Shown one piece after another: positions 14,287-25,727 of a stretch of DNA of 48,758 nucleotides. The notes under the pieces are model-generated. The model had not been told where the DNA came from. It did not search any database and saw only the letters and a list, made by a program, of their open reading frames with translations. Origin of the DNA: Acidimicrobiales bacterium (GTDB taxonomy: Bacteria > Actinomycetota > Acidimicrobiia > Acidimicrobiales > GCA-2861595); assembly GCA_030448025.1 (NCBI GenBank), contig JAUJNQ010000004.1, positions 1 to 48,758 of the forward strand, read 5' to 3'. Made by a program: the position numbers and the translations under genes. Positions within the stretch are counted from its first letter, which is position 1. Every line of letters begins with the position of its first letter.

Positions 14287-15636
14287 ATGAGAGCGGTCGT
14301 CGAGCCCCTGGAGGGCAACAAGGTCAAGCTCTCGGTCGAGGTCGAGGAGCAGGAGTTCGAGAAGGCGGTGGACGCGGCCTTCAGGAAGATCTCCAGCGAG
14401 GTGCGGGTTCCCGGCTTCCGGCCGGGCAAGACCCCCCGCCGGCTCCTCGAGGCCCGCATCGGCGTGGAGGCGGCGCGCCAGGAGGCGCTGCGGGAGTCGC
14501 TGCCCGACTACTACGCCGAGGCCCTGCGCCAGACCGAGGTGGATGCCATCGCCCAGCCGGAGATCGACATCACCGCCGGCCAACGGCAGGGCCCGGTGGC
14601 CTTCGACGCGGTGGTGCAGGTGCGCCCCGAGGTGTCCATAGCCGGCTACAACGGCCTCAAGGTGGCCATCCCCTCGCCGCTTGTAACCGATGACGACGTG
14701 GACCGCCAGATCGACCGGCTGCGGGACCAGTTCGGTGAGCTGGCGGCCGTGGCCCGACCCGTGCAGGACCACGACCACGTGACCATCGACCTCCACGCCG
14801 AGCGGGACGGGAAGCCGGTGGCGGGGTTGAGCGTGGACGACTACCTCTACGAGGTGGGCACCGCCAACCTGGCTCCCAAGCTCGACGAGCAGCTCCGGGG
14901 CACCAAGGTGGGCGACATCGTCACCTTCGAAGGCGACGTGGACGGCGGCGACCCCGTGGCAGTGAGGGTCCTGGTGAAGGACGTGAAGGAGAAGACGCTC
15001 CCCGAGGTCAGCGACGAGTGGGCGAGCGAGGTCTCCGAGTTCGACACCATCGAGGAGCTGCGGGCCGACACCGCCAAGCGGATCTCCGGCCTCAAGCGGA
15101 TGCAGGCCACCTTGGCGCTGCGCGAGGAGGTGGTGAAGGCCCTGGTCGAGCTGGTCGACGTCGAGATGCCCGAGGCCCTGGTCCGCCCGGAGATGGAACG
15201 CCGCCTCGAAGACCTTGGGCGCCGGCTGGAGGCCCAGCGCACCTCCCTGCCGCGGTACCTCGACAGCGTGGGAGCCACCGAAGAGCAGCTGGTCGAGCAG
15301 ATCCGAGGCGACGCCATCCAAGGGGTGAAGGCCGAGCTGGCGCTGCGGGCCCTGGCCGACGCCGAAGCACTGGAGGCGAGTGAGGAGGAGCTCGACGCCG
15401 AGGTGGCCCGGATCGGGGAGCGCATCGGCCAGGACGCCGCTCGGGTGCGCCGCCACCTCGACGATGCCGACGCCATTCCTACGGTACGCTCGGACGTGCG
15501 CAAGGCGAAGGCCCTCGAGTGGCTCGTCGAGCACGTGGAGATCGTCGACCAGGAGGACCGCCCTGTCGACCGGGCGGACCTCTTCGAACAGAGCCAAGCG
15601 GCCGATGACGTGGCCGAGGAAGTTGGAACGAGATGA
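14287..15636 (+). CDS. tig: Trigger factor, ribosome-associated chaperone
   Basis: 449 residues from ATG 14287. The ribosome-binding signature GFRPGKTP is at 43-50. A central FKBP-type prolyl isomerase domain spans about 155-240 ('[15 protein letters not shown]' ... '[11 protein letters not shown]'). A long helical C-terminal chaperone domain follows. The -10-like TAGAGT (14271-14276) lies ten bases before the start and there is no good Shine-Dalgarno, so the message may be leaderless. It overlaps clpP by four bases (ATGA). The tig-clpP-clpX order couples nascent-chain folding with proteolysis in many bacteria. Confidence 0.95.
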   Translation: MRAVVEPLEGNKVKLSVEVEEQEFEKAVDAAFRKISSEVRVPGFRPGKTPRRLLEARIGVEAARQEALRESLPDYYAEALRQTEVDAIAQPEIDITAGQRQGPVAFDAVVQVRPEVSIAGYNGLKVAIPSPLVTDDDVDRQIDRLRDQFGELAAVARPVQDHDHVTIDLHAERDGKPVAGLSVDDYLYEVGTANLAPKLDEQLRGTKVGDIVTFEGDVDGGDPVAVRVLVKDVKEKTLPEVSDEWASEVSEFDTIEELRADTAKRISGLKRMQATLALREEVVKALVELVDVEMPEALVRPEMERRLEDLGRRLEAQRTSLPRYLDSVGATEEQLVEQIRGDAIQGVKAELALRALADAEALEASEEELDAEVARIGERIGQDAARVRRHLDDADAIPTVRSDVRKAKALEWLVEHVEIVDQEDRPVDRADLFEQSQAADDVAEEVGTR

Positions 15637-16268
15637 TGGGGCCCGCCTACAACTACCTGGTGCCGATGGTCGTCGAGCGGGACAACCGGGGCGAGCGCTC
15701 CTACGACCTCTACTCCCGGCTGCTCAAGGAGAACATCATCTTCCTGGGCACGCCCATCGACGACACCATCGCCAACCTGATCTCGGCCCAGATGCTTTTC
15801 CTCGAGGCCGAGAACCCCGACAAGGAGATCAGCCTCTACATCAACTCTCCCGGGGGTGAGATCAGCGCCCTGTTCGCCATCTACGACACCATGAAGTACG
15901 TGAAGAACGACATCTCCACGTTCTGCTACGGCCAGGCGGCATCGGCGGCGGCGGTCCTGTTGGCCGGTGGCACCACGGGCAAGCGCTACGCCCTGCCCCA
16001 CGCCCGCATCCTCATCCATCAGCCCTACGGGGGTGCGGCGGGCCAGGCGGCGGACATCGAGATCCAGGCCAAGGAGATCCTTCGCATGCGGGACCTCCTC
16101 AACCAGGTGCTGGCTCACGACACGGGCCAGGAGATCGCTCGCATCAAGAACGACACGGACCGGGACTTCATCATGAGCGCCGAGGAGGCCCGGGAGTACG
16201 GCATCATCGACGAGGTGCTCAGTACACGGGAGCTGGTGGATGTGCCGCAAGTTGCCGGCGTGAGCTGA
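15633..16268 (+). CDS. clpP: ATP-dependent Clp protease proteolytic subunit
   Basis: 211 residues. The catalytic triad is visible: Ser104 in '[15 protein letters not shown]', His129 in '[11 protein letters not shown]' and Asp178 in '[10 protein letters not shown]'. The N-terminal '[28 protein letters not shown]' is canonical. Two adjacent ATGs (15633 and 15636) are possible starts; the first overlaps the tig stop. Actinobacteria often have two clpP genes in tandem; here there is only one before clpX, so a second copy, if present, is elsewhere. Confidence 0.96.
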   Translation: MMGPAYNYLVPMVVERDNRGERSYDLYSRLLKENIIFLGTPIDDTIANLISAQMLFLEAENPDKEISLYINSPGGEISALFAIYDTMKYVKNDISTFCYGQAASAAAVLLAGGTTGKRYALPHARILIHQPYGGAAGQAADIEIQAKEILRMRDLLNQVLAHDTGQEIARIKNDTDRDFIMSAEEAREYGIIDEVLSTRELVDVPQVAGVS

Positions 16269-16295
16269 ACGAACCAGGAAACGGGGGGAGAGCTG

Positions 16296-17564
<1,269 letters not shown>

Positions 17565-17643
17565 TTGGCTCCGAAAAGGAGGTTCCTCGGCGAGCTTGAT
17601 GGTGCTCGGAGCGGTTGGCGGACTGTTGGGGTAGGTTCTCGGG

Positions 17644-18219
17644 ATGACCAAGAAGATCATCAAATATGCTTTGCTGGGCGGGCTGGCTGGTGCCGGTTAT
17701 GCCGCCTACCAAGGATACACACGGGATGAGACCATCGACCAGGTGGCGGCTCGGGCTGCCAAGACCGGTGCCGGAGTGGGCGCGGTGGGAGGTCTCATCG
17801 GCCTGCTGTTCGGGCTGATCGGCAGGCGCAAGGCCCGGAAGGCCCGGAAGAACGCCAAGAAGGCCGTGGTGCTGGCGGCCAAGGCCGGAGCCATCACCGA
17901 GGCAGTGCGTACAGCCGCCAGCCCTGTGCTGGAGCAGGCGGTGGAATCGGCTCGTCCCAAGGTGAAGCGAGCAGCCAAGGCCACCAGGCAGAAGGCGGGC
18001 TACGTCGCCGAGGTGGCCCGGCCCCACGTGGACCAAGCGGCAAAGGCGACCCGGGAGAAGGCCACCGACCTCGCCGAGGTGGCCCGGCCCCACGTGGAGC
18101 AGGCGGCCGAGATCGCCCGCCAGAGGGCCACTGACCTCGCCGAGGTGGCCCGCCAGCGGGCGGTGCGGATGGGCAACGACCTGCGGGACCAGGCTGCGGT
18201 CCTCGTAGAAGTGGCCTGA
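17644..18219 (+). CDS. Membrane-anchored Ala/Lys-rich repeat protein
   Basis: 191 residues. The N-terminus ('[23 protein letters not shown]') and residues 42-60 ('[19 protein letters not shown]') are Gly-rich hydrophobic segments, probably membrane-inserted. From about residue 100 the protein consists of degenerate repeats containing 'AEVARPHV' and 'ATDLAEVAR', predicted long amphipathic helices similar in style to YtxH or apolipoprotein-like proteins. TAGGTT (17632-17637) lies six bases before the ATG, so the transcript is probably leaderless. No specific function is known to me; the repeats could bind membrane or cell-wall polymers. Confidence 0.7.
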   Translation: MTKKIIKYALLGGLAGAGYAAYQGYTRDETIDQVAARAAKTGAGVGAVGGLIGLLFGLIGRRKARKARKNAKKAVVLAAKAGAITEAVRTAASPVLEQAVESARPKVKRAAKATRQKAGYVAEVARPHVDQAAKATREKATDLAEVARPHVEQAAEIARQRATDLAEVARQRAVRMGNDLRDQAAVLVEVA

Positions 18220-18241
18220 CCTTCCGAGCCTCGATCAGGGC

Positions 18242-19540
18242 GTGAGCTGGTCCCACGCCCAGGCGATCGCCGCCCTCGACACCCACCTCAACCTCGAGTC
18301 GAGCCTTACGGTTGCTGCCCCACCCACCCTCGAGCGGGTTGCCGAGCTCGTGGGACTCATGGGGGACCCCCAGCGGAGCTACCCCGTCATCCACCTGACG
18401 GGCACGAACGGCAAGGGCTCCACGGCCAGGATGATCACCGCCCTGCTCGTGGGGCGCGGGCTCTCCGTCGGCACTTACACCAGCCCGGACCTGCAGGGCG
18501 TCAACGAGCGCCTGACCTGGAACGCGGAGCCCATCTCCGACGAAGCCCTCGCCGAGGTGCTGGAGGGGGTGATCCGCCTGGAGGAGCTCACGGGCGCGGT
18601 GCCCACACGCTTCGAGGTCCTCACCGCCGCCGCTTACCGGTGGTTCGCCGACGTGGCCGTGGACGTCGCCGTGGTCGAGGTGGGTCTGGGCGGGCGCTGG
18701 GACGCCACCAACGTGGCCAACGCCGAGGTGGCGGTGGTGACCAACGTGAGCCTGGACCACGCCGAGATCCTGGGGCCCACGTTGTCCGACATCGCCTGGG
18801 AGAAGGCGGGGATCGTGAAGCCGACCAGCCGCCTGGTGCTCGGAGAGACCGACGCCACGCTTGCGCCCCTCTTCCGTCACGCCGGGGCCGCCGCCACCTT
18901 GGAGCGAGGGATCGACTTCGGATGTGAGGACAACCAGCCGGCCCACGGCGGTCGCCTCGTCGACCTGCGCACCAGAGCGTCGTCGTACGAAGAGGTCTAC
19001 GTGCCGCTGCACGGCTCCCATCAGGGAGACAACGCCGCCATCGCCCTGGCCGCCGCGGAGACGTTCTTCGAGGCCCCTCTGGCCCCGGAGGTGGTGGAGG
19101 AGGCCTTGGCGGAGGTGCGCGTCCCCGGTCGGATGGAGGTGGTGTCCCGCCATCCGCTCGTGATCCTCGACGGTGCCCACAACCCCGCCGGAGCCGAGGC
19201 CGCAGCCACCACGCTGGCTTCGGAGTTCTCCGCCACTCGGGGCCGGGTGATCGTGATCGGTCTGCTGCGAGGCAGGGACGCGGGGGAGATGCTGCGTATC
19301 CTCGGGGGCCCTCACACCCGAGCGGTCGTCGCCTGTTCGCCGCCGTCTCCCCGGGCACTGCCCGCTGCCGAGGTGGCCGGCGCCGCCCAAGGGATGGGCC
19401 TGCACGCGGTGACCGCCGACAGCGTGGCCGCGGCCGTCGAGCGGGGCATGGCCCTGTCCGGGAGCGAAGACCTCGTGTTCGTGACCGGATCGTTGTACGT
19501 GGTGGGGGCGGCGCGGGACAGGCTCGTGGCCAATCCCTGA
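18242..19540 (+). CDS. folC: Dihydrofolate synthase / folylpolyglutamate synthase
   Basis: 432 residues from GTG 18242, 22 bp after the preceding gene. The Mur-ligase-type P-loop 'LTGTNGKGST' is at 52-61. 'GTYTSPDLQGVNERL', 'VEVGLGGRWDATNV' and 'SLDHAEILG' are the FolC family blocks, and 'VILDGAHNPAGA' opens the C-terminal domain. The enzyme adds glutamate to dihydropteroate and to folates. It is followed by ndk, as in other actinobacteria. Confidence 0.95.
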   Translation: MSWSHAQAIAALDTHLNLESSLTVAAPPTLERVAELVGLMGDPQRSYPVIHLTGTNGKGSTARMITALLVGRGLSVGTYTSPDLQGVNERLTWNAEPISDEALAEVLEGVIRLEELTGAVPTRFEVLTAAAYRWFADVAVDVAVVEVGLGGRWDATNVANAEVAVVTNVSLDHAEILGPTLSDIAWEKAGIVKPTSRLVLGETDATLAPLFRHAGAAATLERGIDFGCEDNQPAHGGRLVDLRTRASSYEEVYVPLHGSHQGDNAAIALAAAETFFEAPLAPEVVEEALAEVRVPGRMEVVSRHPLVILDGAHNPAGAEAAATTLASEFSATRGRVIVIGLLRGRDAGEMLRILGGPHTRAVVACSPPSPRALPAAEVAGAAQGMGLHAVTADSVAAAVERGMALSGSEDLVFVTGSLYVVGAARDRLVANP

Positions 19541-19581
19541 CTGGCTCTGGCGCCTGACGGGCTGGGTTAGGGTCAGCGGCC

Positions 19582-20037
19582 GTGACCCAAACCCTCGTCA
19601 TCTTAAAGCCCGATGCCGTCGAGCGCCGGCTGGTCGGCGAGATCGTGCGCCGCCTGGAGGCCAAGGGCCTCCGCCTGGTGGCCGCCGAGCTCCGGTTGCT
19701 CGATGGCGAGACCGCGGGCCGCCTCTACGACGTGCATCGGGACAAGCCCTTCTTCTCCGATCTGGTCGCCTTCGTCACCCGCTCCCCGGCCATGGCGCTG
19801 GTGGTGGACGAGCCCGTGGACCAGCCAGTGGACGGAACGGGAGACGGGCCGGCAGGGGGTCAAGACGACACCTGGCAGGTGGTGCGTACGCTCATCGGGG
19901 CCACCAACCCGCGCCACGCCGCGCCCGGCACGATCCGGGGCGATCTCGGACTGGAGACCACCGAGAACCTGGTGCACGGGTCCGACAGCACCGAAGCCGC
20001 CGCCCGCGAGATCTCGATCCTCTTTCCCGACCTCTGA
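19582..20037 (+). CDS. ndk: Nucleoside diphosphate kinase with an insertion
   Basis: 151 residues from GTG 19582. 'TLVILKPDAVERRLVGEI' is the N-terminal strand and the phosphohistidine is His132 in 'ENLVHGSDS'; 'GATNPRHAAPGTIRGDLG' is conserved. The usual length is about 137; the extra residues are a polar Asp/Gly/Pro stretch (about 76-96) between the 'MALVVDEP' strand and 'VVRTLIGATNP', a surface region where other Ndk proteins have a short turn. TAGGGT (19568-19573) lies eight bases before the start, so it may be leaderless. The enzyme balances NTP pools. Confidence 0.95.
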   Translation: MTQTLVILKPDAVERRLVGEIVRRLEAKGLRLVAAELRLLDGETAGRLYDVHRDKPFFSDLVAFVTRSPAMALVVDEPVDQPVDGTGDGPAGGQDDTWQVVRTLIGATNPRHAAPGTIRGDLGLETTENLVHGSDSTEAAAREISILFPDL

Positions 20038-20169
20038 CCCAAGAGGCGGTCTACGCCCCTTCGGAAGCGGTCTCGACGCCTACTTGAGGCCGAGGTCGAG
20101 GTGGGGCTGGCGCCGGGGCCCTCCGACCCGTAGCCTTGGCGCAGATCTCCAGCGACCGGGGGACGTCGC

Positions 20170-21207
<1,038 letters not shown>

Positions 21208-21219
21208 CTCGAGGCCGCC

Positions 21220-21267
21220 CTCGTACAGCCATGCGGAATCCCCGGTAGTTCCGACGGTCTGTACGAG
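21220..21267 (+). promoter_or_regulatory. Long nested inverted repeat between mreB and mreC
   Basis: CTCGTACAG (21220-21228) pairs with CTGTACGAG (21259-21267), and inside it CGGAA (21234-21238) pairs with TTCCG (21249-21253). The last base of the outer arm is the G of the mreC GTG start. It has no T-tract. It could be a partial terminator, an RNA processing site or a translational brake that sets MreC below MreB. Confidence 0.6.
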
Positions 21268-22103
21268 TGGCCGTCTATCGTCGTTCCGCACGACCCAGGT
21301 TCGTGCTCCTGCTCCTGGTGCTGACCGCCGTCACCCTGCTCACGCTGGACGAGCGCAGCGGCGGGCTCGGCGTCGTGGACACCGTGCGCGGTGGTGCCCG
21401 TGACGCCCTCGCCCCTGTTCGGGACGCCACTGACTCGGCCGTCCGCCCGGTGGCGAACTTCTTCCAGGGGATCATCCAATACGGCCGGCTCGAGGACGCC
21501 AACACCCGCCTGCGCGAGCAACTGGCGGCGCGGGACGCCGAGCTGGCCGAGGCGGCCGACGCCCGGCGTGAGCGACAGGAGCTCCTCGACCAGCAACAGC
21601 TCGAGTTCGCCGGTGACATCCCCGCCGTGTCCGCCCGTGTGGTGCTGGCGTCGGCCTCGAACCTCGACCTGACGGTGGAGATAAACCGGGGCCGCCAGTC
21701 CGGGGTGTCACCGGGCATGCCGGTGGTGAACGGAGCGGGCCTGGTGGGCAGGGTCGTGGACGTCTCCCGGACGCGGGCCACGGTCCTGCTGGTGTCGAAC
21801 CCCACGTCGAGCGTGGGAATCCGCCTGGCCGGCTCCGGCGAGGTGGGGGTGGCGTCGGGACGCGGGGCGGGGTCGCCCCTGCAGGTCGACAACGTCGACC
21901 CGGCGGCCAAGGTCGCTCCGGACGAGCCCGCGGTAACCAGTGGCCTGCAGCAGAGCATCTACCCGCCCGGGATTCCCGTTGGCAGGGTCAAGACGGCCCG
22001 GGTTCCGCCTGAAGCGGTCCAACAGGAGGTGACCGTCGAGCCCATCGTCGACCTCCGACGGCTCACCTTCGTCAAGGTGCTGCAGTGGACCCCCAAACCG
22101 TGA
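21267..22103 (+). CDS. mreC: Rod-shape-determining protein MreC
   Basis: 278 residues from GTG 21267. One N-terminal membrane helix ('RFVLLLLVLTAVTLLTL'), a coiled coil (about 68-115) and a C-terminal beta-domain with 'GMPVVNGAGLVGRVVDVSRTRATVLLVSNPTSSVGIRL' match the family. MreC sits in the membrane facing the wall and activates PBP2-RodA. The start codon lies within the foot of the upstream hairpin. It overlaps mreD. Confidence 0.93.
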   Translation: MAVYRRSARPRFVLLLLVLTAVTLLTLDERSGGLGVVDTVRGGARDALAPVRDATDSAVRPVANFFQGIIQYGRLEDANTRLREQLAARDAELAEAADARRERQELLDQQQLEFAGDIPAVSARVVLASASNLDLTVEINRGRQSGVSPGMPVVNGAGLVGRVVDVSRTRATVLLVSNPTSSVGIRLAGSGEVGVASGRGAGSPLQVDNVDPAAKVAPDEPAVTSGLQQSIYPPGIPVGRVKTARVPPEAVQQEVTVEPIVDLRRLTFVKVLQWTPKP

Positions 22104-22606
22104 ACAGCCCGCGCCTCAAGATCCTCTTCGTGATGCTGGTCGCCGCCGTGCTCCACCAGACTCTGTTCGCCGCCCTGCGGTGGGGCGACGTTCGCCCACA
22201 CCTGCTGCTCCTCATGGCCGTGGCCGGCGCCATCGTGGGCGGAGCGGACAGGGGGGCGGTGATCGGCTTCTTGTGCGGCCTGCTCGCCGACCTGTTCCTC
22301 CAGACCCCCCTCGGCCTGTCCGCCCTCGCCTTCAGCCTGGTGGCCTTCGGCGTCGGGTCGGTGCAGTCGAGCGTCATCCGCTCCGCGTGGTGGATCCCCC
22401 CTCTCACGGCCCTGGTCGCCAGCGCCGCCGGCATCGTTCTCTACGCTCTCCTCGGAGCCATCGTCGGCCAAAGCCAGTTCGTGCGCCCGGTGCTCCTGCT
22501 GGTCGCCTTGGCCCAGGGTGGCGTCAACGCGGCCCTGGCCCCGCTTATGGTCAAGGCCATGTCGTGGGCCATGACCGACCGAGTCGAGAGCTCCTTCGCT
22601 CGTTGA
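22085..22606 (+). CDS. mreD: Rod-shape-determining membrane protein MreD
   Basis: 173 residues if it starts at GTG 22085 (AAGGTG five bases upstream). GTG 22100, overlapping the mreC stop as GTGA, is an equally reasonable start and would give 168 residues. Five or six hydrophobic helices fill the protein ('ILFVMLVAAVLHQTLFAAL', 'AVIGFLCGLLADLFLQ', 'ALVASAAGIVLYALLGAIV'). Weakly conserved in sequence, it is identified by its membrane profile and its position between mreC and the PBP2 gene. Confidence 0.9.
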   Translation: MDPQTVNSPRLKILFVMLVAAVLHQTLFAALRWGDVRPHLLLLMAVAGAIVGGADRGAVIGFLCGLLADLFLQTPLGLSALAFSLVAFGVGSVQSSVIRSAWWIPPLTALVASAAGIVLYALLGAIVGQSQFVRPVLLLVALAQGGVNAALAPLMVKAMSWAMTDRVESSFAR

Positions 22607-22642
22607 ACCGGTTGCACCCTCTGAGATCGTCACACCTTCGCC

Positions 22643-24556
22643 GTGATCTCTGACTCGTCGCGCCTGCGCATGGCGATCGTGGGCGTGATCGGCTTCTCGC
22701 TGTTCGCCGCCATGTTCACGCGGCTCTGGTACCTCCAGGTCATGGACTCCAGGGAGCTGCAGGCTCTGGCCACCCAGAACCAGGTACGGGAGGTGTTCGA
22801 GACCGCGCCCCGGGGCCGCATCCTCGACCGGAGGGGGCGGCCCATCGTGGCCAACAAGATCTCCCAGGCGGTGACGGTGAAGCGCCTCGAGATCGAGGAG
22901 GACCCCGACGTGCTGGCGCGCCTTGCGCCGCTGCTCGACATCTCCCAGGCCGAGCTGACCAAGCGCATCCAGGATCCCCGCTACAGCCGCTTCCGCCCAG
23001 TGCCGGTGGCCGAGGACGTGAGCGAGGATCTGGTGGTCTACCTGCGGGAGCGCTCTCAGGACTTCCGAGGCGTCGACGTGGTGACCTCCTACGAGCGGGC
23101 GTACCCGAACGGGACCCTCGGAGCGCACCTCGTGGGATACGTGGGGGAGATCAACGACCGCGAGCTCACCGCCCGGAAGGACAAGGACTACCGCCTCGGT
23201 GACGAGGTGGGGAAGTCGGGCGTGGAGCAGGCGTACGAGGAGGACCTTCGAGGTCGTCCCGGACGGACCCAACTGGAGGTGGATGCCCGAGGACGGGTCA
23301 TCCGCACGCTCGGATCCACCCCGCCCGTCCCCGGCAACGACGTGCAGCTCACGGTCGACCTCGACGTCCAGCGGCTGGCCGAGGAATCCCTGGAACAGGG
23401 CTTGAGCACTGCTCGGGGCAGGAACCCGCGAGGAGGCGGGCCGCCGCTCGCCGCCACCGGAGGTGCGGCGGTGGTGCTCGATCCCCGCGACGGCTCGGTG
23501 TTGGCCATGGCGTCGAACCCCACCTATGACCCGGGGGCATTCGTCAACGGCATACGCCCGGAGCTGTTCGAGGCCCTCCAGGCTCCTCCGAGCCGGTTCC
23601 CGCTCAACAACCGCGCCATCCAGGGGGAGTACGCGCCGGGGTCCACGTTCAAGCTCGTCACCGCCATGGCCGCCCTGCAGACGGGGATGATCAACCCTGG
23701 CACCACCGTCCTCGATACAGGCGAGTACAACCTCCGGAGCTGCCGGGGCCAGACTTGCACCTTCCGCAACGCCGGGAGCACCAGCTACGGGCGGGTCAAC
23801 GTGACCCAGGCCCTCACCGTCTCGAGCGACGTGTTCTTCTACAGCCTGGGCGCCGACATGTGGTTCCGGGGCGGCCCCAACGCCCAGGCCATCCAGACCG
23901 CCGCCCGCCAGCTCGGCATCGGGGACCGCACGGGACTCCCGCTGGCCGGGGAGCAGAAGGGGCGCATCCTCGACGCCGGCATCCGCAAGAAGCTCAACGA
24001 GTCGAGCCCGAGGGCGTTCCCGAACGGCCGCTGGTACGCCGGGGACAACGTGAACCTGGCCATCGGTCAGGGCGAGACGGTCGTCACGCCCCTCCAGCTG
24101 GCCAACGTCTACGCCACCTTCGCCAACGGCGGGACGCTCTTCGCGCCGCGCGTCGCAGCTCGGGTGCTCAGATCCGGTGGCGAGGTGGTACGGGAGCTGC
24201 CCCCGAGCGCCGTGCGCCAGATCCCACTGCCGCCGAACGTCAGAGTCCCCCTCGTCCAGGGGCTGGCCGGAGCGGTGGCCGATCCTCGGGGCACGGCTCA
24301 CGGAGCCTTCGCCGGCTTTCCCGTCGAGGTGTTCCCCGTGGCCGGCAAGACCGGAACGGCTCAGGTGGTGGGCAAGAACGACACCGCCGTGTTCGCCGCC
24401 TTCGCTCCCGTCGGGGCCCCCCAGTTCGCCCTTTCGGTATTCATGGAGGAGTCGGGGTTCGGCGGATCGGCGGCGGCGCCCGTGGCTCGCCGGGTCTTCG
24501 AAGGCCTGGCGGGCAAGCCGTTGGAGCCGATCCGCGCAACCGGGGCGGTGGACTGA
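22643..24556 (+). CDS. mrdA: Penicillin-binding protein 2, elongasome transpeptidase
   Basis: 637 residues from GTG 22643. It has one N-terminal membrane helix, a dimerisation ('pedestal') domain beginning 'RGRILDRRGRPIVAN', then the transpeptidase domain with Ser334-x-x-Lys337 ('GSTFKLV'), Ser394-x-Asp396 ('VSSDVFF') and Lys569-Thr-Gly ('AGKTGTAQV'). The second motif has Asp where Asn is common, as in many class B PBPs of the PBP2 type. It cross-links peptidoglycan with RodA. It ends four bases before rodA. Confidence 0.96.
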   Translation: MISDSSRLRMAIVGVIGFSLFAAMFTRLWYLQVMDSRELQALATQNQVREVFETAPRGRILDRRGRPIVANKISQAVTVKRLEIEEDPDVLARLAPLLDISQAELTKRIQDPRYSRFRPVPVAEDVSEDLVVYLRERSQDFRGVDVVTSYERAYPNGTLGAHLVGYVGEINDRELTARKDKDYRLGDEVGKSGVEQAYEEDLRGRPGRTQLEVDARGRVIRTLGSTPPVPGNDVQLTVDLDVQRLAEESLEQGLSTARGRNPRGGGPPLAATGGAAVVLDPRDGSVLAMASNPTYDPGAFVNGIRPELFEALQAPPSRFPLNNRAIQGEYAPGSTFKLVTAMAALQTGMINPGTTVLDTGEYNLRSCRGQTCTFRNAGSTSYGRVNVTQALTVSSDVFFYSLGADMWFRGGPNAQAIQTAARQLGIGDRTGLPLAGEQKGRILDAGIRKKLNESSPRAFPNGRWYAGDNVNLAIGQGETVVTPLQLANVYATFANGGTLFAPRVAARVLRSGGEVVRELPPSAVRQIPLPPNVRVPLVQGLAGAVADPRGTAHGAFAGFPVEVFPVAGKTGTAQVVGKNDTAVFAAFAPVGAPQFALSVFMEESGFGGSAAAPVARRVFEGLAGKPLEPIRATGAVD

Positions 24557-24560
24557 GCCG

Positions 24561-25697
24561 GTGAACGCAGTGGGAATAGGGAGCAGCTCCCTGCGCCGCA
24601 ACCCGGCGTCGCCGTGGCGCCACGTGGACCTCATCCTCCTGGGGGCGGTGGTCGCCATCGCCGGGCTGGGCCTGGTGATGGTCTACAGCGCCACCCAGAG
24701 CCGAACCGGCTTCGCTCCCACCTACTTCGTGCAGCGCCAGGCCCTCTTCACCGTGATCGGTGTCGGCCTCATGGTCCTGATGGCGACCAGGGACTACCGC
24801 GTGTTCCGTGACTTTGCCCCGGCCATCTACGTGGCCACGTTGATCGCGCTGGCCTTCGTGCTCTCCCCGCTGGGCTCCAACAAGAGGGGTACCCAGGCTT
24901 GGTTCCAGCTCGGCCCGTTCCAGCTCCAGCCATCTGAGCTGGCCAAGGTGACGGTCATCGTCTGCCTGAGCGCCTACGTGGCCGCCCATCGGGGCGAGCT
25001 CGACGGGCGCCGGCTGCTCACCGTCCTGGCGCTGGCAGCACTGCCCATGGCCCTCATCCAGGGCCAGCCCGACCTCGGAACGAACCTGGTGTTCGCCTCG
25101 ATCCTGATGGGGATGCTGGTGGTGGCTGGGGCCCGACCCCGTCACATGGCCGCCCTGGTCTTCGCCGGCATCCTCGCCGTGGTGCTGGTGTTCCAGCTCG
25201 GCGTGGTGAAGGAGTACCAGCGTGACCGCCTGGGCGCCTTCATCGAGCCCGAGTCCGAAACCCTGCGCTCGGCCTACAGCTTGAAGCAGTCCACGATCGC
25301 CATCGCCAACGGCGGGATACTCGGCAAGGGCCTGTTCCGCGGCACGCAGACCAAGCTCGCCTACGTTCCGGAGCAGCACACCGACTTCATCTTCACCGTC
25401 GTGGGCGAGGAGCTGGGGTTGGTGGGCTCGGCGATGCTGCTCGTGCTCTTTGCCATCATCGTGTGGCGCACCTGGCGCGCGGCGGCGCTGGCCAAGGACC
25501 TCTCGGGCACGCTCATGTGCGTGGGCGTGCTGGGCATGTTCGTGTTCCAGATCTTCGAGAACGTGGGCATGACCATGGGCATCATGCCCATCACCGGCAT
25601 CCCACTGCCGTTCATGAGCTACGGAGGGTCGGCCACCCTCGCCAGCTTCGCGGCCATCGGCCTGGTGCTCAACGTGCACATGCGCCGCTTCAGTTGA
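24561..25697 (+). CDS. rodA: RodA, SEDS peptidoglycan glycosyltransferase
   Basis: 378 residues from GTG 24561. About ten membrane helices are visible. 'GLVMVYSATQ', 'GPFQLQPSELAKV', 'GQPDLGTNLVF' and the C-terminal 'GIPLPFMSYGGSATLASFAAIGLVLNV' are SEDS signatures; the Asp in 'QPDLGT' and the Glu in 'QPSELAK' are conserved functional positions. It polymerises lipid II together with the preceding PBP2. A strong hairpin terminator follows the stop. Confidence 0.95.
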   Translation: MNAVGIGSSSLRRNPASPWRHVDLILLGAVVAIAGLGLVMVYSATQSRTGFAPTYFVQRQALFTVIGVGLMVLMATRDYRVFRDFAPAIYVATLIALAFVLSPLGSNKRGTQAWFQLGPFQLQPSELAKVTVIVCLSAYVAAHRGELDGRRLLTVLALAALPMALIQGQPDLGTNLVFASILMGMLVVAGARPRHMAALVFAGILAVVLVFQLGVVKEYQRDRLGAFIEPESETLRSAYSLKQSTIAIANGGILGKGLFRGTQTKLAYVPEQHTDFIFTVVGEELGLVGSAMLLVLFAIIVWRTWRAAALAKDLSGTLMCVGVLGMFVFQIFENVGMTMGIMPITGIPLPFMSYGGSATLASFAAIGLVLNVHMRRFS

Positions 25698-25702
25698 GCG
25701 AG

Positions 25703-25727
25703 CGGGCTGCACTGGATGTGCAGCCCG
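25703..25727 (+). terminator. Terminator of the mre-rodA operon
   Basis: CGGGCTGCAC (25703-25712) and GTGCAGCCCG (25718-25727) form a perfect 10-bp stem with a 5-base loop, followed by TGTTCTT. It begins five bases after the rodA stop. Confidence 0.8.

Noticed and set aside
21959-24658. An 899-codon open frame on the minus strand opposite mreC, mreD and PBP2
   Set aside because: It is the antisense shadow of GC-rich coding sequence: no start context, no recognisable domain, and the plus-strand genes carry complete catalytic motifs.
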